From contig CAYPKG010000026.1 in NCBI GenBank assembly GCA_964411275.1, positions 1-25,612 of the forward strand: 25,612 nt of DNA, written 5' to 3'. The notes beneath the pieces were generated by a model, which saw nothing but the letters and a program-made list of their open reading frames with translations, searched no databases and was not told where the DNA came from. The position numbers were made by a program, and so were the translations under genes. Origin of the DNA: CAYPKG01 sp964411275. GTDB lineage: Bacteria > Bacillota > Clostridia > Christensenellales > CAG-138. Of the stretch, positions 1-6,829 are shown piece after piece (position 1 is the stretch's first letter; each line of letters starts with the position of its first letter).

Positions 1-200
1 CTTGCCGCTTTGCGGCAATTCACCTTAAGACATAGTCGAACAATCAAAACGTGAATCCTCAAAAAAACGCAAGCTGCGCAGCAGCGGCGATTTTTTGACA
101 CACGTTCCGGCAAGGCAAACTGCCTTGCCGTTGGTTTGTTTTGGGGTCAGCGCGGACGGGCTTAGTTCGCCTGGAAATCCCCGCAACCGCGCATGAATAT
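1..200. repeat. Non-coding stretch with hairpins and one copy of a dispersed repeat
   Basis: No convincing coding sequence lies in the first 200 bases. A perfect 7-bp hairpin with a TTT loop sits at 2-18 (arms TTGCCGC and GCGGCAA). A 32-nt element at 69-100 carries a GCTGC/GCAGC stem followed by six T and GACA, and it recurs at 11589-11620 with two mismatches. A 10-bp hairpin follows at 108-130. The region probably holds the end of an upstream transcript plus repetitive hairpins, but the upstream gene is outside the window. Confidence 0.55.
108..139 (+). terminator. Probable intrinsic terminator
   Basis: A perfect 10-bp stem (CGGCAAGGCA at 108-117, TGCCTTGCCG at 121-130) with an AAC loop is followed by a T-rich but interrupted tract. 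It would end a transcript entering from the left, before bofA. The imperfect T tract keeps confidence moderate. Confidence 0.5.
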
Positions 201-238
201 CCTAAATGCGCATAAAATGCGGGGAGGAGGGGAGGCTC

Positions 239-505
239 TTGGAAGCGTTGGGACTCATTGGCGCGTTTATCGCTGGACTGATCGTGTTGTATTTGCTGGG
301 AATGCTGTTTGTGGTTCCCATCAAAATCATTTGGAAGCTGATCATCAATGGCGTGATTGGGTTTGCCCTGCTATTCGTGTGCAATCTGGTGGGTGGCGCG
401 CTGTTTTCCTTTACGCTTGCGCTCAATCCGCTAACTGCATTGATCGCCGGATTTTTAGGCGTGCCTGGGGTCGTACTGCTGATCGTGCTGACGCTGTTTT
501 TATGA
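239..505 (+). CDS. bofA: BofA-type inhibitor of pro-sigma-K processing
   Basis: Small integral membrane protein of 88 residues, close to the 87 of Bacillus subtilis BofA. Hydrophobic segments cover roughly residues 3-27 and 33-60, and the C-terminal part keeps the family-like LNPLTALI and FLGVPGV motifs. In the mother cell BofA holds the SpoIVFB protease inactive with SpoIVFA until a forespore signal arrives, so that pro-sigma-K is cut at the right time (family knowledge). I chose the TTG at 239 because an AGGAGG-type site ends about 9 nt upstream; the in-frame ATG at 206 would place that site inside the gene. The sigK gene lies 5.6 kb downstream on the other strand. I did not recognise a sporulation promoter. 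Confidence 0.85.
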   Translation: MEALGLIGAFIAGLIVLYLLGMLFVVPIKIIWKLIINGVIGFALLFVCNLVGGALFSFTLALNPLTALIAGFLGVPGVVLLIVLTLFL

Positions 506-532
506 CGCTACCTCGCCTATGACCAAAACAAG

Positions 533-561
533 TTGTCATTTCCCTCAAAACCGCTTATAAT
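533..561 (+). promoter_or_regulatory. Sigma-A-type promoter upstream of the rnj leader
   Basis: TTGTCA at 533-538 and a perfect TATAAT at 556-561 are separated by 17 nt. Transcription should start near 568, leaving about 490 nt of untranslated RNA before rnj at 1055. Confidence 0.75.
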
Positions 562-564
562 GAA

Positions 565-1054
565 TTGATATGGTTTGAAATCGACCTGGGGTGATTTTGA
601 AATTTTGCTGGATCAGCTTACAGATTGGGTAAAACAAAGGCTAAACGAGGCTACTTTTTATCAAATAGATGCGAACTGAGACGGTGAAAATCTGATTTAG
701 AAATCCACCCGAATGGCCGACGAAAATAAATCCGGCAGGAAGGCGAAATCATGGCGCCTCATCCGGGGGAACCCCGCGCTATTGCCACAGAGCGCACGGC
801 GGCCCCCGCAGCGAAGGAGCAGAAACCCCGCCGACCTACCAACGCCGCCGAAGCAATGTAATCCGAACCCGGTTTACGGCGGCGGATTGCCGGCCGCTAA
901 TTTGGATGGAGCGCAATGAAAAAAGGAAGGCATACCCCTTCGGGGTACCCGTTGTGGAGCTATGCTGACCGATGAAGACGCTGCAATCCGCAAGCGGCGA
1001 CATTTTCTGTGGGTACGGGTTATATTACTTAGGCAAGAAAAGGAGAAACACGAC
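565..1054 (+). other. Long gene-free leader before rnj, possibly structured RNA
   Basis: About 490 nt between the promoter and the rnj start hold no convincing gene. Several local helices can be drawn: AGGCG/CGCCT (741-745 with 755-759), CGGGG/CCCCG closing a GAA loop (764-776), an 8-bp CGCCGCCG/CGGCGGCG pairing (843-850 with 877-884), ATTGC plus GCT with AGC plus GCAAT (886-917), and a TACCCC/GGGGTA hairpin (933-947). I compared it by eye with tmRNA, RNase P RNA, 6S RNA, T-box and common riboswitch cores and recognised none. It may be a leader RNA, an independent small RNA, or simply GC-rich spacer. Confidence 0.35.
916..975 (+). CDS. Candidate 19-residue mini-ORF before rnj
   Basis: An ATG at 916 opens a 19-codon frame ending in TGA at 973-975. 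The peptide starts MKKGRHTP and ends PLWSYADR. A weak GGAG lies 4 nt upstream and the frame spans the TACCCC/GGGGTA hairpin at 933-947. It could be a leader peptide acting on rnj expression or a chance frame. The weak ribosome binding site and the lack of any family I know make this only a candidate. Confidence 0.2.
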   Translation: MKKGRHTPSGYPLWSYADR

Positions 1055-2719
1055 TTGGCATCAAAATTGAAGATCATACCTCTTGGCGGTGTGAGTGAAA
1101 TCGGCAAGAACATGACTGTTGTCGAATACGGCAAGGACATGGTCGTCATCGACTGCGGTCTCATATTCCCTGACGACGACATGCCCGGCATCGATCTGGT
1201 GATACCGGACATGGCTTATGTGGAAAACAACCTGGAAAAATTGAGAGGATTTCTTATCACCCACGGGCATGAGGATCATATCGGCGCGCTGCCTTATGCC
1301 CTCAAAAAATTTAACGTTCCGGTGTATGGGACAAGGCTTACCAATGCGCTCATCGAGCACAAGCTGGATGAGGCGGGAGTCAAAGCCCAGTTAATCTGCG
1401 TGAACCCCGGGGACACGGTGCGCCTTGGCTGCTTCCAAATCGAATTTATCAAAACCAGCCATTCCATTGGCGGCGCGGTAGCGTTGGCCATTACGACGCC
1501 CATTGGTACAATCATCCACACAGGCGACTTCAAGGTGGACTACACCCCAATCGACGGCGAGCCCATCGACCTTACGAGGTTTGCCCATTACGGCGCAAAG
1601 GGCGTGCTGGCGCTTATGTCCGACAGCACCAACGTGGAGCGTCCCGGCCATACCCAGTCCGAGCGCGAGATCGGCAAAACGTTTGAGCACTGCTTTGATG
1701 TGGCAAAAGGCAGGGTTATCGTGGCGTCCTTCGCGTCGAATATTTACCGCATTCAGCAGATCGCTGACGTGGCCATCGCCCATGACCGGGTGCTTTGCTT
1801 TCAGGGGCGCAGCATGGTCAACATCGCGAAGATCGCCACGGAGCTTGGATATCTGCACATCCCCGAAAACCGTGTGGTTGCGGTGGAACAATTAAAGAAA
1901 TATCCAAACGAGCGGGTGTGCGTGATGACCACCGGCAGCCAGGGCGAGCCCATGAGCGGGCTGTTCCGCATGGCGAATTCCAGCCATAAGCTGAACATCG
2001 GCAAGGGGGACACGGTCATCATTTCCGCGTCCGCCATCCCAGGCAACGAAAAGGGCGTGTCCCGGGTGATCAATCAGCTGTTTGAAAAGGGCGCAATGGT
2101 TATATACGACCAAATGGCGGACGTCCACGTTTCCGGCCACGCCTGCCGGGAGGAACTGCGGCTGATGTTTAATCTGACAAAACCCAAATACTTTATCCCC
2201 GTCCATGGGGAATACCGGCATTTATCCATGCATGCCCAGCTGGCGATTGAAATGGGCGTGGTGGAGGATAACGTGTTCGTGGCGAAGATCGGGGACGTGA
2301 TTGAGCTGACCTCCCGCAAGGGCAGGATTTGCGGAAACGTACCTGCCGGCAGCGTCATGGTGGACGGCCTTGGCATCGGCGATATCGGAAACGTGGTGTT
2401 GAAGGACAGGCGGGTGCTCAGCGAGGACGGGCTTGTGACGGCGGTCATCGCGCTGCAAAAGGGCAGTGGCAAGCTTCTTGCGGGTCCAGAGATCATTTCC
2501 CGGGGGTTTGTGTACGTGCGCGAAAGCGAGGATCTCTTGAAGGGTGCGGCAGAACTGATGAAAAAGCATGCGTTGGAGTTTGAAAAACAGCCCCACAGCA
2601 ATTGGTCCAGCATCAAGAACGGGCTTCGGGCCACAATGAAGAATTATTTCTATACGAAAACAAAGCGGACGCCCATGATCCTGCCCATCATTGTGGAGAT
2701 CCCAGCGCCAAAGGAGTAA
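1055..2719 (+). CDS. rnj: Ribonuclease J
   Basis: Metallo-beta-lactamase/beta-CASP RNase with 5'-to-3' exonuclease and endonuclease activity, central to mRNA decay and rRNA maturation in Bacillota. The 554-residue length matches the family (about 555). The zinc motif HGHEDH lies at residues 70-75, followed by the HSIGGAVA and HTGDFKVD metal-ligand motifs; the beta-CASP part follows, with PVHGEYRHL and a typical RNase J C-terminal domain. I prefer the TTG at 1055: AAAAGGAG ends 9 nt upstream and the product starts MASKLKIIPLGG, as the family does. An in-frame ATG at 962 would add 31 basic residues not expected for the family. The next gene starts 3 nt after the stop, so the two are very probably cotranscribed. 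Confidence 0.93.
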   Translation: MASKLKIIPLGGVSEIGKNMTVVEYGKDMVVIDCGLIFPDDDMPGIDLVIPDMAYVENNLEKLRGFLITHGHEDHIGALPYALKKFNVPVYGTRLTNALIEHKLDEAGVKAQLICVNPGDTVRLGCFQIEFIKTSHSIGGAVALAITTPIGTIIHTGDFKVDYTPIDGEPIDLTRFAHYGAKGVLALMSDSTNVERPGHTQSEREIGKTFEHCFDVAKGRVIVASFASNIYRIQQIADVAIAHDRVLCFQGRSMVNIAKIATELGYLHIPENRVVAVEQLKKYPNERVCVMTTGSQGEPMSGLFRMANSSHKLNIGKGDTVIISASAIPGNEKGVSRVINQLFEKGAMVIYDQMADVHVSGHACREELRLMFNLTKPKYFIPVHGEYRHLSMHAQLAIEMGVVEDNVFVAKIGDVIELTSRKGRICGNVPAGSVMVDGLGIGDIGNVVLKDRRVLSEDGLVTAVIALQKGSGKLLAGPEIISRGFVYVRESEDLLKGAAELMKKHALEFEKQPHSNWSSIKNGLRATMKNYFYTKTKRTPMILPIIVEIPAPKE

Positions 2720-2722
2720 GCC

Positions 2723-3064
2723 ATGGTATACGATAAGGTGGACGATCTGATACGCCAAATTCAGGATAGCACGGAGTTTCAGACGTATCAGGCAGCCAAA
2801 GAGAAGGCCATGCAAAACGAGACCACCCGCGCGCTGATCAAGGAGTATCATCAGCTGCAATTGCAGGCCCAGGCCGCAGCGTTGTCCGGCAATCAGGACC
2901 AGACGCTGATGCAAAAACTGCAAAAGCTTGGGGAGCTGCTGCAGTTTGACCCGGCGGCGTCTGCGTATTTGCTCTCGGAATACCAGATCAATCAGGCTTT
3001 GGCGGACATCTATAAGCGTCTGGCCAATGCCGTGGGCATCAGCCTCGATTTGCTGGAGGGGTAA
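2723..3064 (+). CDS. YlbF/YmcA-family protein
   Basis: 113 residues, predicted almost wholly helical, with many Gln, Leu and Ala in the middle (residues 35-75). The start (YDKVDDLIRQIQDSTEF) and the pattern of N-terminal helix, KEKAMQNE segment and C-terminal FDPAASAYLLSEYQ segment fit the YlbF/YmcA family. In Bacillus, YlbF (RicF) and YmcA (RicA) form a complex with YaaT (RicT) that steers RNase Y and affects sporulation, competence and biofilm formation. The AAGGAG ribosome binding site lies inside the end of rnj. Following RNase J directly supports a role in mRNA turnover (inference). Confidence 0.8.
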   Translation: MVYDKVDDLIRQIQDSTEFQTYQAAKEKAMQNETTRALIKEYHQLQLQAQAAALSGNQDQTLMQKLQKLGELLQFDPAASAYLLSEYQINQALADIYKRLANAVGISLDLLEG

Positions 3065-3078
3065 GATCGTGGTATACT
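3050..3078 (+). promoter_or_regulatory. Possible internal promoter for mltG
   Basis: TTGCTG at 3050-3055 and TATACT at 3073-3078 have a 17-nt spacer and overlap the end of the ylbF-like gene. They could give mltG a supply of transcript independent of rnj. Confidence 0.4.
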
Positions 3079-3131
3079 TGGCTTAAAGTAAGGGGAGTCA
3101 GCATTTAAACGATGGCGAGGAGGGAAGGAAG

Positions 3132-4295
3132 TTGCCACAAAAGAAAAATGCGGAAAATCCCGCATCCCGGGTTTGGCCAGCGATTCGGCCGCTAGTAATC
3201 GGGATTGTTAGCCTGGCGCTGGTGCTGTATATGCTTTCCTTCGGCATCCGGTTTCTGCTAAACCGGTATGTCTTGCCCGTTGACAGCAAGGACGCGACGC
3301 CAATTACGGTCATCGTGGATAAAAGTGACAGCGCCAGCACCGTTGCCAACAAGCTTTATAACGCTTGCGGGTATGACGAAGGCGCGAAAGGTCTTATCAG
3401 CAATAAGGCCGTGTTTAAGGTGTATGTGGATTTCGTGGGTAAGGCCAATAAATTACAGTCCGGCACGTACATCCTTTCAAAGAATATGGGCATCCCCCAG
3501 ATCGTGGACATCATTTGCGCAGGCAATCCGCCCAAGGCCACGCTGAAATTCACCGTGGTGGAGGGCTATACCATCAAAAGCGCCACAGCCACTGCAGGGC
3601 GCAGTATTCTCCATGTCCTGGAACAGGCGGGGTTGACTGTGGACGAAACCGAATTTCTCGCCTTGTGCAATGACAGGGATACGTTCGAAAAGTTCGATTT
3701 TATCGCGCAGATCCCCAAAACCGACGATCGGCGGTACCTGCTGGAAGGATATTTGTTCCCCGATACCTATGAGGCGTATATCGACGCCGGGGCGGAAACA
3801 ATTATAAACCGCATGCTGTTGCGCTTTAACAACATTTTCTCCGAGGAGTATGTCACAAGGGCCCAAGAGTTGAATATGACCATCGATGAGGTTGTTACCC
3901 TCGCCTCCATGATCGAGCGGGAGGCGGCGGTGGAAGGGGATTTCGCCAAGGTGTCCGCCGTGTTCCACAACCGGCTCAAAGCGGAGCAAAAGCTGGAAAG
4001 CTGCGCTACGCTACAGTATGTGCACCTGACAAACAAGTATGAGTATAACGCAGAAGAGCGGGCCACACCCTCGCCGTATAACACCTATTTATACGCGGGG
4101 CTGCCCGCAGGACCCGTCTGCAATCCCGGAAAGCGTGCCATTGAGGCTGCTCTTTGGCCAAACGAGGAGTATCTGTCTGAGGATTACCGCTTCTTCTGTA
4201 ATATGGAGCTGCCCAGAAACAAGGCTCTTGCCTTTGCCAAGACCCTGAGGGAGCACGAGGAAAACCTTAGCAAGTATAGAAAATACTGGTCGTAG
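3132..4295 (+). CDS. mltG: MltG-type endolytic transglycosylase
   Basis: 387 residues. A short basic cytoplasmic tail precedes one membrane segment (about residues 17-37). An extracellular LysM-like region follows (about 50-135), then the YceG/MltG catalytic domain to the end. The catalytic glutamate should be Glu262 in ASMIEREA; the FHNRL, SPYNTYLYAGLPAGPVCNPG and PRNKALAFAKT-like blocks are typical. The enzyme cleaves nascent glycan strands near the membrane and helps set their length. The start is a TTG with a strong GAGGAGGGAAGG site just upstream. Its neighbour downstream is a U32-family gene, as in the Bacillus yrrL-yrrM-yrrN-yrrO cluster, except that the methyltransferase gene between them is absent here. 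Confidence 0.92.
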   Translation: MPQKKNAENPASRVWPAIRPLVIGIVSLALVLYMLSFGIRFLLNRYVLPVDSKDATPITVIVDKSDSASTVANKLYNACGYDEGAKGLISNKAVFKVYVDFVGKANKLQSGTYILSKNMGIPQIVDIICAGNPPKATLKFTVVEGYTIKSATATAGRSILHVLEQAGLTVDETEFLALCNDRDTFEKFDFIAQIPKTDDRRYLLEGYLFPDTYEAYIDAGAETIINRMLLRFNNIFSEEYVTRAQELNMTIDEVVTLASMIEREAAVEGDFAKVSAVFHNRLKAEQKLESCATLQYVHLTNKYEYNAEERATPSPYNTYLYAGLPAGPVCNPGKRAIEAALWPNEEYLSEDYRFFCNMELPRNKALAFAKTLREHEENLSKYRKYWS

Positions 4296-4325
4296 CCATT
4301 CAAGTTTTCATTTCTTGGGTTTTGC

Positions 4326-4397
4326 CTGCGCCTTTGGGCGCAGTGGTCAAAACGCGCAATGTACGGCGATACCGCTGCACAGGCTTTGCCTGTGCAG
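4326..4397. repeat. Pair of strong hairpins with T-rich loops between mltG and the U32 gene
   Basis: In the 180-nt gap, CTGCGCC (4326-4332) pairs with GGCGCAG (4337-4343) around TTTG. An 11-bp stem (4374-4384 with 4388-4398) closes a TTT loop. Neither is followed by a run of T, so they do not look like simple terminators; they resemble REP-type hairpins or mRNA processing or stability elements. The 2-18 hairpin at the left edge has the same arrangement, with GC-rich arms around a TTT loop. Confidence 0.5.
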
Positions 4398-4475
4398 CCG
4401 CAATGGAAGCCCTGAATACCAAAGCTTTTCACGGCTGAGCCGCACATTCATATTTAGTATAAAAGGAAAAATATC

Positions 4476-5726
4476 ATGCAAATACCGGAACTGCTGGCCC
4501 CGGCGGGGAATTGGGAACGACTGGAGACGGCGTTGCGTTTTGGCGCGGACGCGGTGTATTTGGGACTCAAGGAAATGAGCCTTAGGAACTTTGCAAACAA
4601 TTTCACCCTCCAGGAACTGGACGCAGGGTGCGGGCTGGCCCATGGGCTGGGGCGGCGGGTGTACGTGACGGTAAATGCGTTTGCCCGAGACGGGCAGTTT
4701 GAACGGCTTATGCCGCTGATGCGCGGGGCGCGGGAGGCGGGGGCGGATGCGCTGATCGTAAACGACCCGGGGGTGATTGCCCTGGCGCGGGACGTTGTGC
4801 CGGGCATGCCGCTGCATTTAAGCACACAGGCGAACACGCTGAACAGCCGCGCCGCAAGGTTTTGGCAGCAAAGCGGCATTACAAGGATTGTGCTGGCCAG
4901 GGAGCTTACCCTGCGGGAGGTAGCGGACATTCAAGCAGCTGTGCCGGAACTTGAATTGGAGATGTTCGTTCACGGGGCCATGTGCGTGTCTTATTCCGGG
5001 CGTTGCCTGCTAAGCAATTATATTGCCGGGCGGGACGCATACCGGGGCGAGTGTGCCCAGCCCTGCCGTTGGACCTATGAAATCCGGGAAACCGGCACTG
5101 ATGGCGAGTATTTCCCCATAGAGCAGGACGAACTGGGTACCTATCTCTTAAACGCCCGGGACATGAATTTGATCGGCCACCTTTCCGAGGTGATCAGCAC
5201 CGGTGTTCATAGCCTGAAGATCGAGGGCCGTATGAAATCCATCTATTACGTGGCGGGGGTTGTGAACGCCTACCGCATGGCGCTGGATGCATATCAGGAG
5301 GCAAAGGCGGCAGGCCGGACATACCAGTTGCCGGCGGGTATAGAAAAAGAGCTTAACCACATTAGCCACCGGCCATACTGGACGGGATTTGCTTTTGGCG
5401 ACCCAGGCAGGGAGGGGCAGGAGACAAAAAGCGCCCAGTATATCCAGGATGGCGTGCTGCTCGCCCGGGTACTTTCCTACGATGCCAAAACAAAACGCGC
5501 ATTGCTGGAGCAACGCAACCGGTTTTCCGACGGGGAGCAAATCGGCATCCTTGCCCCTGGAGACATTGGCCGGAGCGCTCAAGTATCGGGCATGTGGGAC
5601 GCGGATACGGGAGAGGCAATTGCTGCCTGCCCACATCCGAAACAGCTTATTTTTGTTGGCTGTGAAGAGCCTGTCCGGGAGGGAGATCTCATTCGCCGGA
5701 TGCCGGACGCGTCCAAGGGAACATGA
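4476..5726 (+). CDS. Peptidase U32-family protein, probably tRNA U34 hydroxylation (TrhP-like)
   Basis: 416 residues. The N-terminal barrel starts PELLAPAGNWERLETAL. A four-cysteine set lies at Cys170, Cys177, Cys193 and Cys197 in the MCVSYSGRCLLS and GECAQPCRW motifs, and the family signature IEGRMKSIYYVA follows. These cysteines match the iron-sulfur ligands of the U32 proteins. Despite the peptidase name, characterised members (TrhP, RlhA, UbiU/V) act in prephenate-dependent or oxygen-independent hydroxylation of RNA or quinones. In Bacillus the equivalents YrrN and YrrO lie next to yrrL (mltG) and make 5-hydroxyuridine at tRNA position 34, so the mltG neighbour here favours that role. A collagenase-like protease (PrtC) annotation would be less likely. 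Confidence 0.85.
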   Translation: MQIPELLAPAGNWERLETALRFGADAVYLGLKEMSLRNFANNFTLQELDAGCGLAHGLGRRVYVTVNAFARDGQFERLMPLMRGAREAGADALIVNDPGVIALARDVVPGMPLHLSTQANTLNSRAARFWQQSGITRIVLARELTLREVADIQAAVPELELEMFVHGAMCVSYSGRCLLSNYIAGRDAYRGECAQPCRWTYEIRETGTDGEYFPIEQDELGTYLLNARDMNLIGHLSEVISTGVHSLKIEGRMKSIYYVAGVVNAYRMALDAYQEAKAAGRTYQLPAGIEKELNHISHRPYWTGFAFGDPGREGQETKSAQYIQDGVLLARVLSYDAKTKRALLEQRNRFSDGEQIGILAPGDIGRSAQVSGMWDADTGEAIAACPHPKQLIFVGCEEPVREGDLIRRMPDASKGT

Positions 5727-5739
5727 CCTTTTTATAACC

Positions 5740-5768
5740 TTGCCTTGAGAAACCCGTTAAGTTATAAT
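5740..5768 (+). promoter_or_regulatory. Sigma-A-type promoter for the small gene at 5831
   Basis: TTGCCT at 5740-5745 and a perfect TATAAT at 5763-5768 with a 17-nt spacer. The start of transcription would fall just before the hairpin at 5777-5816. Confidence 0.65.
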
Positions 5769-5776
5769 AAAAGACG

Positions 5777-5816
5777 AAAATATGCGCGCGGCTTACGCAT
5801 GGGACTGCCATATTTT
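5777..5816 (+). promoter_or_regulatory. Leader hairpin next to the ribosome binding site
   Basis: AAAATATG (5777-5784) pairs with CATATTTT (5809-5816), directly before the GGAGG at 5819-5823. A competing ATGCG/CGCAT hairpin (5782-5786 with 5796-5800) can form inside. The position could affect translation of the downstream small gene. This is inference from pairing only. Confidence 0.3.
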
Positions 5817-5830
5817 TTGGAGGAAATACG

Positions 5831-6280
5831 ATGGATTACAAACGGGCCTACTATAAGCTCTTTGGCGCGATTGCGGACTGTTTAGAGCTGTTAAGGAGCA
5901 ATGAGCTTGTAGAGGCGGAGCAAGTGCTGATGAACGCCCAGAAGGAGACGGAGGACATGTATATGAAGGAGGAACAGGCTCCGCTCACCCTTCATAAATA
6001 TGCGAAGACCATATCCCTGCGCAGGCCAAGACCTGAGCAGGGTTTTATTTGCCAATACTTCTTTGTGATGAACAGCATGGGCCTGTTTGGCTTTTTATAT
6101 TGGAAGCGTAGGCGTATGCTCGAGAAAAGCCTGATGCAGCTTGTTAAGCGCCTTCTTTTCTATTCGCGACACATACGACCTGGAAATATCCAAAAGCTCT
6201 GCGATTTCCCTTTGGGCCATGCATTTGCCATTCACAAGCCCGTAGCGAAGCTCCACCACGGTATGCTCTCTGGGGGTTAA
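5831..6280 (+). CDS. Small unknown protein with a run-on frame overlapping sigK
   Basis: I do not recognise a named family. The first 48 or so residues (MDYKRAYYKLFGAIADCLELL through ETEDMYMKEE) look like a real short helical, acidic protein of a kind common in Bacillota, usually 50-70 residues long. A promoter, a leader hairpin and a GGAGG site 7 nt before the ATG support expression. The frame then continues to 149 residues, through an intrinsic terminator at 6015-6050 and through 186 nt of the antisense of sigK. That tail is rich in Arg, Phe and His and looks non-biological. Either the original stop was lost or a frameshift (mutation or sequence error) lies near 5980-6000, where another frame has a TAA. 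The transcript probably ends near 6050, making most of the tail untranslatable. Confidence 0.5.
   Translation: MDYKRAYYKLFGAIADCLELLRSNELVEAEQVLMNAQKETEDMYMKEEQAPLTLHKYAKTISLRRPRPEQGFICQYFFVMNSMGLFGFLYWKRRRMLEKSLMQLVKRLLFYSRHIRPGNIQKLCDFPLGHAFAIHKPVAKLHHGMLSGG
6015..6050 (+). terminator. Intrinsic terminator inside the run-on frame
   Basis: CCCTGC plus CAGG (6015-6020, 6022-6025) pairs with CCTG plus GCAGGG (6032-6035, 6037-6042) with one G/A mismatch, followed by TTTTATTT. It should end the transcript from the 5763 promoter before it reaches the sigK antisense. Confidence 0.6.
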
Positions 6281-6802
6281 AACCTCCTGCATTAGGCGCT
6301 TCAACTGTTCTGCGGCAATGCGCAGCTCGACTTCACTGGAGACCAAATCCATCTCTGACCCCAGCACTTCTACCAGAGCGATATCGTTTCCGTCCCGGTC
6401 GGTGCCGATGCTTTCATTGATAGACATCTCGTTGGCCTGTCGTTTTTCCGTCCGCAGGCTCATCAATATCTCGTTTTCGATGCACCGGGCGGCATAGGTG
6501 GCAAGGGCGCTGCCCTTATTTGGATTATAAGTGGATACGGCTTTGATCAGCCCGATTGTGCCGATGGAGATCACATCGTCGCTGTCACGGCCGTTGTTTA
6601 CATATTTTTTTGCAATGTGGGCCACCAGCCTGAGATTATGCTCAATCAGCTTGGCCCGGGCTTCCTCGTCGCCGGTTTCCAAGCGCTTGAGATATAATTG
6701 CTCCATCGCAGGCGACAAGGGCTCTGGAAAGGAATTGCCGGAATTGACATATCCGACAAAGAATATTACATCCTTTAAAAAAGAGAAAAGGGACGCCAGC
6801 AT
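6095..6802 (-). CDS. sigK: RNA polymerase sporulation sigma factor, pro-sigma-K
   Basis: 235 residues in one uninterrupted frame. A hydrophobic pro-sequence (about residues 1-20, LASLFSFLKDVIFFVGYV) comes first. Region 2 follows, with EHNLRLVAHIAKKY, ISIGTIGLIKAVSTYN and ATYAARCIENEILM. Region 4 has LTPREHTVVELRYGL and the helix-turn-helix QREIAELLDISRSYVSRIEKKAL. Sigma-K drives late mother-cell genes for coat and cortex after the pro-sequence is removed at the membrane. No skin-type insertion splits the gene. AAAGGAGG lies 6 nt before the ATG. The 3' end overlaps the opposing small frame by 186 nt. A weak sigma-E-like promoter is noted at 6830-6856. Confidence 0.95.
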   Translation of the reverse strand: MLASLFSFLKDVIFFVGYVNSGNSFPEPLSPAMEQLYLKRLETGDEEARAKLIEHNLRLVAHIAKKYVNNGRDSDDVISIGTIGLIKAVSTYNPNKGSALATYAARCIENEILMSLRTEKRQANEMSINESIGTDRDGNDIALVEVLGSEMDLVSSEVELRIAAEQLKRLMQEVLTPREHTVVELRYGLVNGKCMAQREIAELLDISRSYVSRIEKKALNKLHQAFLEHTPTLPI

Positions 6803-6829
6803 GTACAGCCTCCTTTCTACCGTTATAAA

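Noticed and set aside
605..679. A 24-codon frame starting at TTG with a protein-like composition (starts LLDQLTDW)
   Set aside because: GGGGTGA is 10 nt upstream, but the frame is too short and unsupported; it could be a remnant or chance.
860..876. GAACCCGG followed by TTTAC resembles the 3' end of RNase P RNA
   Set aside because: The 5' RNase P core and the other conserved blocks are absent or in the wrong order, so the match is taken as chance.
713..919. A 68-codon frame in the rnj leader
   Set aside because: No ribosome binding site, low-complexity Pro/Arg-rich product, and it crosses the helices drawn there.
962..1054. An N-terminal extension of RNase J from the ATG at 962
   Set aside because: There is no good ribosome binding site for it and it would add residues not expected for the family, while the TTG at 1055 has a strong site.
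6095..6802. A skin-like element splitting sigK
   Set aside because: The gene is a single frame from pro-sequence to region 4, with no recombinase nearby.
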